Shown in pieces: positions 43,307-51,985 of a DNA stretch of 64,000 nucleotides. The stretch is taken from assembly GCA_017434885.1 (NCBI GenBank), contig JAFSGE010000041.1, positions 33,518-97,517 on the forward strand, written 5' to 3'. The translations under genes and the position numbers were made by a program. Below the pieces are notes generated by a model that did no database searches, had not been told where the DNA came from, and was given only the letters and a program-made list of their open reading frames with translations. The first letter of the stretch is position 1, and each line of letters begins with the position of its first letter. This DNA is from Lachnospiraceae bacterium. GTDB taxonomy: Bacteria; Bacillota; Clostridia; Lachnospirales; Lachnospiraceae.

Positions 43307-45223
43307 ATGAGCAAGAATACAGAGCAAAGAGAAAAGGTATTCATTTCGGAAGCAGACCAGTATTTGTTTGCCCAGGGAACGCACTATGATATTTACAAGA
43401 AATTAGGTGCGCATGTTTCTGTGGAAGACGGCGTAAAAGGTATGTTTTTCGGGGTGTGGGCGCCCAATGCCGCAAGCGTTCATGTAATCGGAACCTTTAA
43501 CGGTTGGGATGAGCAGGCAAATCCCATGAAGAAGTTAGGTCCGGGCGGTATTCACGCTACATTTATTCCGGGAGTGGGCGAAGGCGAACTTTATAAATTT
43601 TTGATTACAACACCTGACGGCGAAAAGCTTTACAAAGCAGACCCATTTGCAAATTATGCGGAAATGCGTCCCGGAAATGCATCCAGAACAACAGATTTGT
43701 CCGGTTTTAATTGGACGGACGAGACATGGATGAAAGAAAGAGATACCAAGGATTATAACAAAGAACCCATGGCAGTTTATGAGTGTCATATTGGTTCCTG
43801 GATGCGTCATCCGAGACCGGAAGAACAGGGATTTTATAATTACCGGGAGTTTGCTGACAGAATTGTTGAGTATTTAAAAGAAATGAAATATACCCATGTA
43901 GAACTTATGGGAATTGCGGAATATCCCTTTGACGGTTCCTGGGGATATCAGGTAACCAGCTATTATGCACCTACTTCACGTTACGGTGAACCTAAGGATT
44001 TTATGTATCTTGTAAATAAGTTGCACAAGAACAAAATCGGTGTGATTCTTGACTGGGTACCGGCTCATTTTGCGACCGATGCACATGGTCTTGGCAGATT
44101 TGACGGACAATGTATTTTTGAAGATCCGGATCCGAGAAAGGGTGAGCATCCTGACTGGGGAACCAAGATTTTTAATTACGGAAAGACCGAAGTTAAGAAT
44201 TTCCTGATTGCAAATGCACTTTTCTGGATTAAAGAGTTTCATATTGACGGTATCCGTGTGGATGCGGTTGCATCTATGTTATACCTTGATTACGGTAAAA
44301 AGGACGGACAGTGGGTTGCAAATAAATACGGTGATAACAAAAATCTGGAAGCTATTGAATTTTTCCGTCACTTAAATTCTGTAGTACGCGGTACCTACCC
44401 CGGATTTATCACCATTGCAGAGGAATCTACCGCATGGCCGAAGGTAACACATCCTGTAGAAGACGGTGGTCTTGGATTTTCCTTTAAGTGGAACATGGGA
44501 TGGATGCATGACTTCTGTGAATACATGAAGCTTGACCCGTATTTCAAGAAAGACAATCATTATGCCCTGACCTTTGCCATGAGTTATAACGAGAGCGAAA
44601 ATTATATCTTGCCTCTCTCACATGATGAAGTAGTTCATTTGAAATGTTCTATGGTAAACAAAATGCCCGGATATCAGGTGGATAAGTACGCAAACCTTCG
44701 TGCCGGATATGCATTTATGTTTGGTCACTGTGGAAAGAAGTTGCTTTTCATGGGACAGGAATTCGGACAGGAAAGAGAGTGGAGCGAAGAGAGAGAACTG
44801 GATTGGTTCTTGCTTGACAAGGCTTTAAATAAGGGAATGCAGGATTATGTGAAAGAACTTCTTGAGGTTTACCGCAAGTATCCCTGTATGTATGAGAATG
44901 ATAATAACTGGTTTGGCTTTGAGTGGCTGAATTGCGATGATAAGGACAGAAGTACATACAGCTTCTTCCGTAAGTCTGAGAATGGTAAGAACAATTTGAT
45001 GTTCATTATCAATATGACACCGATGAAGTGGGAAAATTACAAAGTCGGTGTACCAAAAAAGAAAAAATATAAATTACTGTTAAATAGTGATGAGGCACGT
45101 TTCGGTGGTTCAGGGGCAGATATCCCTAAGGAATTAATACCACAAAAAGAGCAATGTGACTATAGAAATTACAGTGTCACCTTAGACCTTCCTCCGTTTA
45201 GTGCGTTAATCTTTCAATTTTAA
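43307..45223 (+). CDS. glgB: 1,4-alpha-glucan branching enzyme
   Basis: GlgB moves alpha-1,4 chains to alpha-1,6 branch points in glycogen. The order is a CBM48 domain (about 45-125, FFGVWAPNAASVHVIGTFN), GH13 catalytic barrel and C-terminal beta domain. The four GH13 regions are visible: DWVPAHF, DGIRVDAVASML (nucleophile Asp), TIAEESTAWP (acid Glu) and LPLSHDEVVH. At 638 aa it has the normal length. It follows the TPR gene by 20 bp and may be on its transcript. A terminator follows that overlaps the start of the flagellin transcription unit. Confidence 0.95.
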   Translation: MSKNTEQREKVFISEADQYLFAQGTHYDIYKKLGAHVSVEDGVKGMFFGVWAPNAASVHVIGTFNGWDEQANPMKKLGPGGIHATFIPGVGEGELYKFLITTPDGEKLYKADPFANYAEMRPGNASRTTDLSGFNWTDETWMKERDTKDYNKEPMAVYECHIGSWMRHPRPEEQGFYNYREFADRIVEYLKEMKYTHVELMGIAEYPFDGSWGYQVTSYYAPTSRYGEPKDFMYLVNKLHKNKIGVILDWVPAHFATDAHGLGRFDGQCIFEDPDPRKGEHPDWGTKIFNYGKTEVKNFLIANALFWIKEFHIDGIRVDAVASMLYLDYGKKDGQWVANKYGDNKNLEAIEFFRHLNSVVRGTYPGFITIAEESTAWPKVTHPVEDGGLGFSFKWNMGWMHDFCEYMKLDPYFKKDNHYALTFAMSYNESENYILPLSHDEVVHLKCSMVNKMPGYQVDKYANLRAGYAFMFGHCGKKLLFMGQEFGQEREWSEERELDWFLLDKALNKGMQDYVKELLEVYRKYPCMYENDNNWFGFEWLNCDDKDRSTYSFFRKSENGKNNLMFIINMTPMKWENYKVGVPKKKKYKLLLNSDEARFGGSGADIPKELIPQKEQCDYRNYSVTLDLPPFSALIFQF

Positions 45224-45227
45224 AGGT

Positions 45228-45254
45228 TAAGAAACAAAATAGTTATGCCGAAAT
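45228..45254 (+). promoter_or_regulatory. Sigma-D (sigma-28) flagellar promoter
   Basis: TAAGAAAC (45228-45235), exactly 11 bases, then GCCGAAAT (45247-45254), compared with the flagellar consensus TAAAGTTT-N11-GCCGATAA. The -10 half matches at 6 of 8 positions, including the diagnostic GCCG. Transcription should begin near 45261, upstream of the DUF6240-like/flagellin/fliS genes. Confidence 0.75.
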
Positions 45255-45259
45255 AAAGG

Positions 45260-45290
45260 GTGAATGTGTAAATACATTCACTCTTTTTTT
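45260..45290 (+). terminator. glgB terminator, overlapping the flagellar transcription start
   Basis: GTGAATGT (45260-45267) and ACATTCAC (45274-45281) pair perfectly, followed by TCTTTTTTT. The predicted sigma-D start site falls at the first bases of the left arm. Confidence 0.8.
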
Positions 45291-45322
45291 AAAAAAACAT
45301 TCTTGTATACAGAGGTATGGAT

Positions 45323-48322
45323 ATGAATATTCGTTTTGAAGGGGCAGATGGAACTGTCCGTAATCATACAAATGTAGACAGGGATACAACCGTATATCGT
45401 ACTTCGCAGGAGACAGGGAAAGTTTCCGCAAGAAGTTTTGCATTAGACATTTCTGGCACAGTTATGGATAACAGCGCTTACGCAGGTCATGGACGGACCG
45501 CAGAAGAGGTTATGCAGGAAGCGGGGCAGCAGGATATTACTGCCCGCAGAAACTATATGGCAGTAATGTCTAATTCTATGTCTGATGAAGATTTTGCAAA
45601 GCTTCAAAAAGAAGGATTCCATCCCGGAAGTGAAGATATTGAAGCGGTTGTAACCATTGTTGATCATATAAAAGCAGCCCTTGTTAAGGGAGGTGTGCAG
45701 GTAGCCGGTTATACCGATACTCTTGGCAAAGAGGAGCTTACTGCGCTTACCGGAAGTACCGCATTTGCAAATGAACTGAAAAAGCAGTTTGAGCAGCATG
45801 ATATTCCTCTTACCGAAGAGAATGTGGAAGCGGTAAAGGATGCCTGGAATATGTTGGAAGGCGTAGGACCTTTATCTGAGGGAAGCAGGAAATACATGAT
45901 AGAAAATGGGCTTCCCCCTACTCCTGAGAATCTTTATGCGGCAAGTTTTTCCGGCGCAGGAGACGGAAGCCGTCAGGGAAAAGGATACTACGTTGCCGGT
46001 AATGTAGCAGGTTATTACGCAAAAAAGCCGGAAAATATTGACTATGAGCAGTTAATGCCTCAGATAGAAAAAGTAATCCGAGAAGCAGGATTTTCTGTAG
46101 GAGAAGATACCCTGCAGGATGCAAAATGGCTGATAGAAAAGGGGATTCCCTTAAATCGGGATACCTTTGAGCAGATGCAGCAGACGCAGGCAGTGATATT
46201 ACCTCAGACACCTGACATGTTTGCAAAGGCAGCTGCAATTGCTGTTTCTGACGGCAAAAAGCCCACGCAGGCAGACCTTTCCAAGGAACAGAGCGACTTA
46301 GAAAAAGCTGTTGCATTAAAAGAACAGATAGAACAGGTGGATGAGGAAGCTGTTGATATTATTTCAGCCAAAAAGATTCCCTTCACTTTGAAAAACTTAT
46401 TTGCGGCATATGCGGAATGGAAGAGGGAGGACATTCATCCCGAAAGGGCATTTGATGCAGAGGGAAGAAATATTTTGACACAGGTCAGACTTTCCATGAC
46501 GGCAGAAGCGAATTTAAGAATTATCAGAAGCGGACTTTCCATTGAAACTATGCCGATGGATATGCTGGCAAAACAGCTTGATGCGGCAAATACTGCTATT
46601 GATAAAGCTTTGACAGGGGAAGTGGATGCTCCGGAAACCGGCATCAAAAACAGCCTTTACAGACAGACGCTTTATACCTTAGAGAATATTAAATGGGCTC
46701 CGGCGGAAATTGTGGCAGAGGTATCACAAGGCGATACTCTTCCCGAAATAGAGAAGCTGTCTCTTGGCAGACAGACCGCATATCAAAAAGCCGGGGAAGC
46801 TTATGAAACCCTTATGACAGCACCCAGAAAAGATATGGGCGATTCTATCCAAAAGGCATTTCGGAATGTGGATGATATTCTGGCTGATATGCAGAAGGAT
46901 GTCTATGACAAAAACCGTAAGGTTGTCAGAATTATGGGATATAACAGCATGGAGATGACAGAGGAGAACTTTGAGCAGGTGCGTAAGGCAGAGGAGCTTC
47001 TGACGGATGTGGTGGATAAGATGAAACCGGCAACCGTACTTTCCATGATAAGAGAAGGTGTCAATCCCCTTGCGATGCCTCTTTATGAACTGAAGGAATA
47101 CTTGGATAATATGCCTGTAGATGTATCCGAAGAAATGGAATCCTACAGCAAGTTCCTGTATCAGTTAGAGCAGAAAAAGGACATTTCCGAGGATGAGCGA
47201 AGCGCATATATCGGAATTTACAGACTCCTTCGTCAGGTAGAAAAAGGAGATGACGCGGCTCTTGGTGCCGTGTTGCAGGCGGGAAGTGCTCCTACTTTGG
47301 AAAACCTGTTGGCAGCAGTCAGAAGCAGTAAAAAAGGAAAAATGGACTACAAGGTAGACAATTCCTTTGGTGGTGCTGCGGCAAAAGAATCAGCAGTTCC
47401 TACAATTTTAGAGCAGATAGAAAAAGGATATATCAAAAACAGACAGCAGCTTGAGGCAGAGCTTTCCGATGAGCAGACACAGAAAGCGGCAGCAGAATTT
47501 GAAAAGGCTGTTGCCCATGAAGTCAGAAATGCAATGGGAAGCGAAGATGCCGTACTGAAATATTTGATGGAATATCATCAGCCTGTCAGTGCCGATAACC
47601 TTATTTTTGCAAAACAGATGATGAGAGGCTTTGGGGATGCTTTCCGTAAGTATGAAAGTCTTTCCGCTGAAAATGCAGAGGATGTGAGCGCGGCGGCAGA
47701 AGAACTGCTTTCACATTTTACAGGAGAGGAAGAAGCACAGGATAGCTACTTAGAGATGACAAAGCAGATGCAGGAGAAGCTTCATGAATCCGCATTTGAA
47801 CCGGGATATGGAGCTCTTGATGTTAAAGCAATGGGTATGCTTTATAAACAGATAGGCTTTATGAGTTCCATGGCAAAGGAAGAAAACTATGAAATGCCCG
47901 TAAATATCAATGGCACCATTACGGCCGTAAACCTGAAGATGATACATAAAGGACAGGGTGAGAGTAAGGTGGAAATTTCCTTTGAAACAGAAGCATTGGG
48001 AAAAAACAGGGCGGAATTAACTTTTGAAGGAAATAAGCTTATCGGATACAGCATTTGTGACGATAAAGAAGTAAGTGGTCTTTTAGAGGCAAACAAGGAA
48101 TTGTTTGCAGAAATTCTTTCGGAGGAAGGAATTAAGGCAGGAGATGTTCGTTTCTTTGCAGCGGATGCGGCTCATTTGCAGGAATCTTTGCAGCGCACGG
48201 TTCAGAGCAGAGAGGAAGGTAAAACACCGGATACTCTCTACAAGGCCGCAAAAGCGTATATCGGATATATTCAGGAAATAAGTAAGCAGAAAGGAAATAC
48301 GGAATATGAGAATCAGCTTTAA
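45323..48322 (+). CDS. DUF6240-like large helical repeat protein preceding flagellin
   Basis: This is a 999-aa soluble, mostly helical, Glu/Ala-rich protein without signal peptide. A loosely conserved module recurs about nine times, e.g. IPLTEENVEAVKDAW, LPPTPENLYAAS, IPLNRDTFEQM, IPFTLKNLFAAYAEW, MEMTEENFEQVRKA, SAPTLENLLAAVR and QPVSADNLIFAKQM. The (P)xTxENLxxA pattern is typical of the DUF6240 group. It is under the sigma-D promoter and its last 17 bp overlap the flagellin gene, so it is a flagellar late-class protein. A chaperone, regulator or hook-length-type role is possible; none is demonstrated. ATG 45323 is preferred to 45317 because AGAGG is then 7 rather than 1 base upstream. Confidence 0.75.
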   Translation: MNIRFEGADGTVRNHTNVDRDTTVYRTSQETGKVSARSFALDISGTVMDNSAYAGHGRTAEEVMQEAGQQDITARRNYMAVMSNSMSDEDFAKLQKEGFHPGSEDIEAVVTIVDHIKAALVKGGVQVAGYTDTLGKEELTALTGSTAFANELKKQFEQHDIPLTEENVEAVKDAWNMLEGVGPLSEGSRKYMIENGLPPTPENLYAASFSGAGDGSRQGKGYYVAGNVAGYYAKKPENIDYEQLMPQIEKVIREAGFSVGEDTLQDAKWLIEKGIPLNRDTFEQMQQTQAVILPQTPDMFAKAAAIAVSDGKKPTQADLSKEQSDLEKAVALKEQIEQVDEEAVDIISAKKIPFTLKNLFAAYAEWKREDIHPERAFDAEGRNILTQVRLSMTAEANLRIIRSGLSIETMPMDMLAKQLDAANTAIDKALTGEVDAPETGIKNSLYRQTLYTLENIKWAPAEIVAEVSQGDTLPEIEKLSLGRQTAYQKAGEAYETLMTAPRKDMGDSIQKAFRNVDDILADMQKDVYDKNRKVVRIMGYNSMEMTEENFEQVRKAEELLTDVVDKMKPATVLSMIREGVNPLAMPLYELKEYLDNMPVDVSEEMESYSKFLYQLEQKKDISEDERSAYIGIYRLLRQVEKGDDAALGAVLQAGSAPTLENLLAAVRSSKKGKMDYKVDNSFGGAAAKESAVPTILEQIEKGYIKNRQQLEAELSDEQTQKAAAEFEKAVAHEVRNAMGSEDAVLKYLMEYHQPVSADNLIFAKQMMRGFGDAFRKYESLSAENAEDVSAAAEELLSHFTGEEEAQDSYLEMTKQMQEKLHESAFEPGYGALDVKAMGMLYKQIGFMSSMAKEENYEMPVNINGTITAVNLKMIHKGQGESKVEISFETEALGKNRAELTFEGNKLIGYSICDDKEVSGLLEANKELFAEILSEEGIKAGDVRFFAADAAHLQESLQRTVQSREEGKTPDTLYKAAKAYIGYIQEISKQKGNTEYENQL

Positions 48323-49418
48323 TGCATCGGCAGTATTAGCCAATAATTCACTTAACAGGGCAGACAACAGGTTAGCAGAGTCTTTGGGAAGGCTTTCCTC
48401 CGGTCTTAAAATTGTGGGTGCTAAGGATAACCCGTCAGGACTTGCCATGTCCAAAAGAATGAATGCACAGATTGAAGGCATCGGGGTTGCAAACAACAAT
48501 GCAAGTGACGGTATTTCCATTATTGAGATTGCAGACGGAACCTTAAGTGAAATTCATGAAATGCTTCAAAGAGCAAATGAGCTTTGTATCAAAGCAAATA
48601 ACGGTACATTAACTGATGATGACCGAAAGCTGGTAAACGATGAAGTGAAACAGCTTAAAGAAGAAATCGAAAGAATTGCTTCCGAAGCCCAGTTTAACGG
48701 ACAGAATATACTTGACGGTTCTTTTGACTTAAGAGGATATACGACAGACAATAATGTAAAAGTGTCTTATTACAGTGACGAGGTGAAGGACGGTACATAT
48801 AATATTACAGCCCTTGATATTGCTTACGATGAAAATGGCAATATTGATTTGGAAACAGCGGTTAATTCATTTCAGTCTGATTTTCCCGGTAATGCAAAGG
48901 TGACACAGACAGACGGTAATGTTGTTACGATAAAGGGAGAAGAAGATTTCGAAATGAAGTTGGAAATCAGAGACGGAGCTGTCATTTCTGCTGCGAAACC
49001 TTTAAGTATTCTGGTAGAAGATTTCGGTTCCATGGATATGCAAATCGGTGCAAATGAGGGACAGCAGCTTGCCATCCGTATTCCTAAAATCTCTCTGGAA
49101 AATATGGGAATTTCCGCACTGGATGTATCTACGGAATCAAGTGCCGGAGAAGGAATTGACAAAGTATATGACGCCATAAAATTTGTTTCAGATGTACGAA
49201 GCCGTCTGGGTGCTTACCAGAATCGTCTGGAGCATACCGTAAACAGTCTGGATATCTCTTCTGAAAACATGACAGCGGCATATTCCCGTATCATGGACGT
49301 GGATATGGCGGAAGAAATGACGGAATATACCACATTACAGGTGCTTTCCCAGGCAAGTACATCCATGCTTGCACAGGCGAATGAAAGACCTTCTCAGGTA
49401 TTGCAGCTGTTACAGTAA
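48306..49418 (+). CDS. Flagellin
   Basis: Flagellin polymerises into the flagellar filament. The N-terminal D0/D1 region (MRISFNASAVLANNSLNRAD, then LGRLSSGLKIVGAKDNPSGLAMS) and C-terminal D1/D0 region (AYSRIMDVDMAEEMTEYTT, then ASTSMLAQANERPSQVLQLL) are canonical. The middle domain is short, total 370 aa. The usual start MRINHN reads MRISFNAS here. The ATG lies inside the upstream gene (17-bp overlap) with AAAGGAAA about 9 bases ahead, so translation is probably coupled. It is transcribed from the sigma-D promoter before the upstream gene. No terminator separates it from fliS. Confidence 0.93.
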   Translation: MRISFNASAVLANNSLNRADNRLAESLGRLSSGLKIVGAKDNPSGLAMSKRMNAQIEGIGVANNNASDGISIIEIADGTLSEIHEMLQRANELCIKANNGTLTDDDRKLVNDEVKQLKEEIERIASEAQFNGQNILDGSFDLRGYTTDNNVKVSYYSDEVKDGTYNITALDIAYDENGNIDLETAVNSFQSDFPGNAKVTQTDGNVVTIKGEEDFEMKLEIRDGAVISAAKPLSILVEDFGSMDMQIGANEGQQLAIRIPKISLENMGISALDVSTESSAGEGIDKVYDAIKFVSDVRSRLGAYQNRLEHTVNSLDISSENMTAAYSRIMDVDMAEEMTEYTTLQVLSQASTSMLAQANERPSQVLQLLQ

Positions 49419-49461
49419 TGATTTGTATGTAAATGTGTGAAAAGAAAGAGTGGATTTTGCT

Positions 49462-49938
49462 ATGACTAAGGAATTAAAACAGCAGTTTACATTAAAAATT
49501 ACACAGGCAAATAAAACCCAGTTAATTGTAATTCTCTACGAGATGCTTTTGGTTTATTTGGAGGAGACAAAGCAGGCACATGCATCCAGTGATATCGAAG
49601 AGTTCCGTAAAGGAATCAAAAGAACCAAAGCCTGTCTGCATGAGTTGATGGCGTCCCTTCATTTGGAGTATGAGGTATCACGGAATCTGCTGGCTCTTTA
49701 CGGTTATGCTGACAGAGAGCTTACCAAGGCAGACGCGCGCAGCAGCGTATCAGAACTTTCCAATGTAGAGCGTGTGATAGCAAAGCTTCATGGCGCCTAC
49801 GAGACAGTCAGTGCACAGGACACCTCCGGACCGGTTATGTCCAATACACAGACTGTTTATGCGGGGCTTACTTACGGCAGAAATCAGCTTACAGAGAGCT
49901 TAGCCGATCAGGGAAGTAACAGGGGCTTTTGTGTTTAA
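49462..49938 (+). CDS. fliS: Flagellar export chaperone FliS
   Basis: FliS binds the C-terminal D0 segment of flagellin and keeps it unfolded for export. The protein is helical. ITQANKTQLIVILYEMLLVYL corresponds to the FliS first helix (ten residues of it, TQLIVILYEM, are diagnostic), and SLHLEYEVSRNLLALYGYADREL to the conserved NL-LYxY segment. A C-terminal tail of ~35 residues is longer than usual. ATG 49462 is chosen; an in-frame GTG at 49450 is possible. It sits 43 bp after flagellin, as expected for its client. Confidence 0.85.
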   Translation: MTKELKQQFTLKITQANKTQLIVILYEMLLVYLEETKQAHASSDIEEFRKGIKRTKACLHELMASLHLEYEVSRNLLALYGYADRELTKADARSSVSELSNVERVIAKLHGAYETVSAQDTSGPVMSNTQTVYAGLTYGRNQLTESLADQGSNRGFCV

Positions 49939-50202
49939 AGCAGATAATTGTTCGTCTTCTTCAGGCAGCATGCAAAGTCGTGCTGCCTGTTCCATTAAAA
50001 ATTTATATCGCTTCATAACGGAATTTACTTCATAGATATAGCAGTCGATTAAGTCCGGTTCCGTCACGTTATCAAAGCCCGCGTACGCAATTTCAAGGGC
50101 TTTTTTCGTTTTTTCCAAATCGGAGAGAAGCGCATTTCTTTCGATTTCCTTTTCCGATAAGGTGCGGTTGGTATGGGAGGATGTACTAAAAAACATTTTC
50201 AT
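49900..50202 (-). CDS. DUF2508 family protein (YaaL-like)
   Basis: A 100-aa helical protein with LSDLEKTKKALEIAYAGFDN, DLIDCYIYEVNSVMKRYKFL and MEQAARL, the pattern of DUF2508/YaaL. In many Firmicutes it stands next to bofA, as here, although the two are divergent in this window. Function unknown. GAGGT is 5 bases upstream. The 3' end overlaps fliS by 39 bp on the other strand. Confidence 0.85.
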   Translation of the reverse strand: MKMFFSTSSHTNRTLSEKEIERNALLSDLEKTKKALEIAYAGFDNVTEPDLIDCYIYEVNSVMKRYKFLMEQAARLCMLPEEDEQLSALNTKAPVTSLIG

Positions 50203-50395
50203 GGGCTACCTCGTTTCTGCGTTCTTATTACATCATATTCAATCCACAGCCAATAATTGCCTCATTTAGAATTATAAGCAGAAAAAATATGTTTATTCAG
50301 TAAACGGAAAAAAATAGGAATACTTACAAAAACAGGACATATATTGAATCAGAATTGACACTTTGCCGGAAAATACGAAAGGGTATGGTGGGTAA

Positions 50396-50677
50396 ATGGA
50401 TACTTACAGCGGTGTTTTGTGGATAATCGGTTTGCTGGGAGCTGTATTTATGATAGGAATACTGCGCAGGCACGTGGAAATTATCATTAATTTTGTGTTG
50501 CGCGGTGTGCTTGGTCTGTTTATGATATATTTTGCAAATTATGTTCTTTCACCGTTCATGCCGGAAGTTTGTGTTGGATATAATCCCTTTACATTCCTGA
50601 CATCCGGTTTTCTTGGATTTTCCGGTGTGCTGATGATGTACGGCGTTCAGTTTTATATGCAAATTGGTTATTTTTGA
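50396..50677 (+). CDS. bofA: BofA family protein (pro-sigma-K processing inhibitor-like)
   Basis: A 93-aa membrane protein with three hydrophobic segments. GVLGLFMIYFANYVLSPFMP and VGYNPFTFLTSGFLGFSGVL contain the LG-N and NP-T-G-LG elements of BofA. In Bacillus, BofA sits in the forespore outer membrane and restrains processing of pro-sigma-K. Its presence suggests a spore-forming ancestry. GGTGGG precedes the ATG. A neighbouring DUF2508 gene supports the assignment. Confidence 0.88.
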   Translation: MDTYSGVLWIIGLLGAVFMIGILRRHVEIIINFVLRGVLGLFMIYFANYVLSPFMPEVCVGYNPFTFLTSGFLGFSGVLMMYGVQFYMQIGYF

Positions 50678-50783
50678 TAGGTAAAAAACATAGGAAAATC
50701 AAGGGTTCATGGAATTTGCACTTCTAAAAATTAAGAATTTTTTGTCTATCTTTAACAAAATTGAAAAATTTACTTTAGCCTAC

Positions 50784-50812
50784 TTTACAAGCAAAAAAAT
50801 CTCCGATATAAT
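50784..50812 (+). promoter_or_regulatory. Sigma-A promoter of the Tad pilus operon
   Basis: TTTACA (50784-50789), a 17-bp spacer and TATAAT (50807-50812). The predicted leader is about 147 nt before the first pilus gene. Confidence 0.75.
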
Positions 50813-50868
50813 TCGGGTTACAAACAAAGACAGTCTTAGTTTTATATCATTTTAGAAATTCAAGAAGG

Positions 50869-50931
50869 ATGTATTACATTCTTTCGAAGTTTCAGGGAGT
50901 TTCTCCCAACGATTCAATGTATTATGAGTAG
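50869..50931 (+). CDS. Possible 20-aa leader peptide in the Tad operon 5' UTR
   Basis: An ATG at 50869 opens a 20-codon frame (start MYYILSKFQG, end SMYYE) inside the transcribed leader. AGAAGG directly abuts the ATG, too close for an ideal ribosome site. The GGGAG-TTT-CTCCC hairpin lies within it. Four of its 20 codons are Tyr, which could allow attenuation. It may equally be chance. Confidence 0.25.
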   Translation: MYYILSKFQGVSPNDSMYYE

Positions 50932-50965
50932 CTTGATAGTTTAATAAGAGCAGAAAGGGGTTATA

Positions 50966-51985
50966 TTGGACAAAAGAATCCTTGCGATTTATGACAGTGA
51001 GGAGAGTTATGCCTATCATCTTATGGATTTTATGACAGGAAAGGATAAGATGCCTTTTGATATCCATATCTTCACAAAAGAGGACAGTTTTTTTTCCTAT
51101 GCGGAAAAGGAAGAGATAGAATGTCTTCTCATTTCACAAAACGCATATCAGAACAAAGTACAAAAACTGAAAATACCGCATATCATTATTTTGAGCGAAA
51201 ACGGTGAAAATTTAAACAAGACATTATGCCATATCAACAAGTATCAGTCATGTGAAAATGTGCTTCGCGAAGTAATGCACTATTATGCAGAAAATGTGCA
51301 GGATAGTGGCAGAAGACTTCGAACCGGCAGCCGTAACATGCAAATTATAGGAATCTACACACCTATTACAGGGTGTCTGCAGACCACTTTTTCATTAACA
51401 TTGGGGCAAATGCTGGCCCGTCGAAATAAAAAAACCCTTTATTTGAATTTTGAGGCATATTCCGGACTCGGAAGGATGCTGAGTAGAGAATTTAAGAGTG
51501 ATATATCTGATCTTGCTTATTATTTCACCTGCGCCAGAGACAAGCTGTTTTACCGTATGGAAAGTATGATAGAAACTGTTAACGGACTTGATTTTATTCC
51601 TCCGGCAAATTTTTACCAGAGTCTGTCGGGAATTAGGGGAGATCAGTGGGTTGATTTGTTTACAGAGATGGAAAAGACAAGTGAATATGAGTATCTGATT
51701 CTTGACTTATCCGATTGTATGACGGATTTGTGGGATGTTTTGCAGAATTGTGACCGGATTTATACCATCATTAGAGAGGATTCCATAGGTGCTGCCAAAA
51801 TGGAACAGTATGAAAGAGCATTGGAGAATATGGAACGTGAAGAGATTGCGGCGAAGACCAAAAAATGGAAATTGCCTTTTTTTAAAAAACTTCCGTTACG
51901 CTTTGAGGAGTTAACATACGGTGATCTGGCGGCCTACATAAAAAGTGAGGTATTTCCGTCACTTTTAGGAGAAGAGTATGAATAG
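50966..51985 (+). CDS. TadZ/CpaE-like MinD-family protein with degenerate P-loop
   Basis: TadZ/CpaE positions the Tad pilus machine. The N-terminal ~115 residues look like a receiver-type alpha/beta domain (RILAIYDSEESYAYHLMDFM). The C-terminal part is MinD/ParA-like (IIGIYTPITGCLQTTFSLTL, LYLNFEAYSGLGRML, YLILDLSDCMTDLWD). The deviant Walker A lacks both Lys residues (TPITGCLQTT), so nucleotide hydrolysis is doubtful. TTG start with AAAGGGG five bases upstream. It is the first gene of the pilus operon and overlaps the next by 8 bp. Confidence 0.82.
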   Translation: MDKRILAIYDSEESYAYHLMDFMTGKDKMPFDIHIFTKEDSFFSYAEKEEIECLLISQNAYQNKVQKLKIPHIIILSENGENLNKTLCHINKYQSCENVLREVMHYYAENVQDSGRRLRTGSRNMQIIGIYTPITGCLQTTFSLTLGQMLARRNKKTLYLNFEAYSGLGRMLSREFKSDISDLAYYFTCARDKLFYRMESMIETVNGLDFIPPANFYQSLSGIRGDQWVDLFTEMEKTSEYEYLILDLSDCMTDLWDVLQNCDRIYTIIREDSIGAAKMEQYERALENMEREEIAAKTKKWKLPFFKKLPLRFEELTYGDLAAYIKSEVFPSLLGEEYE

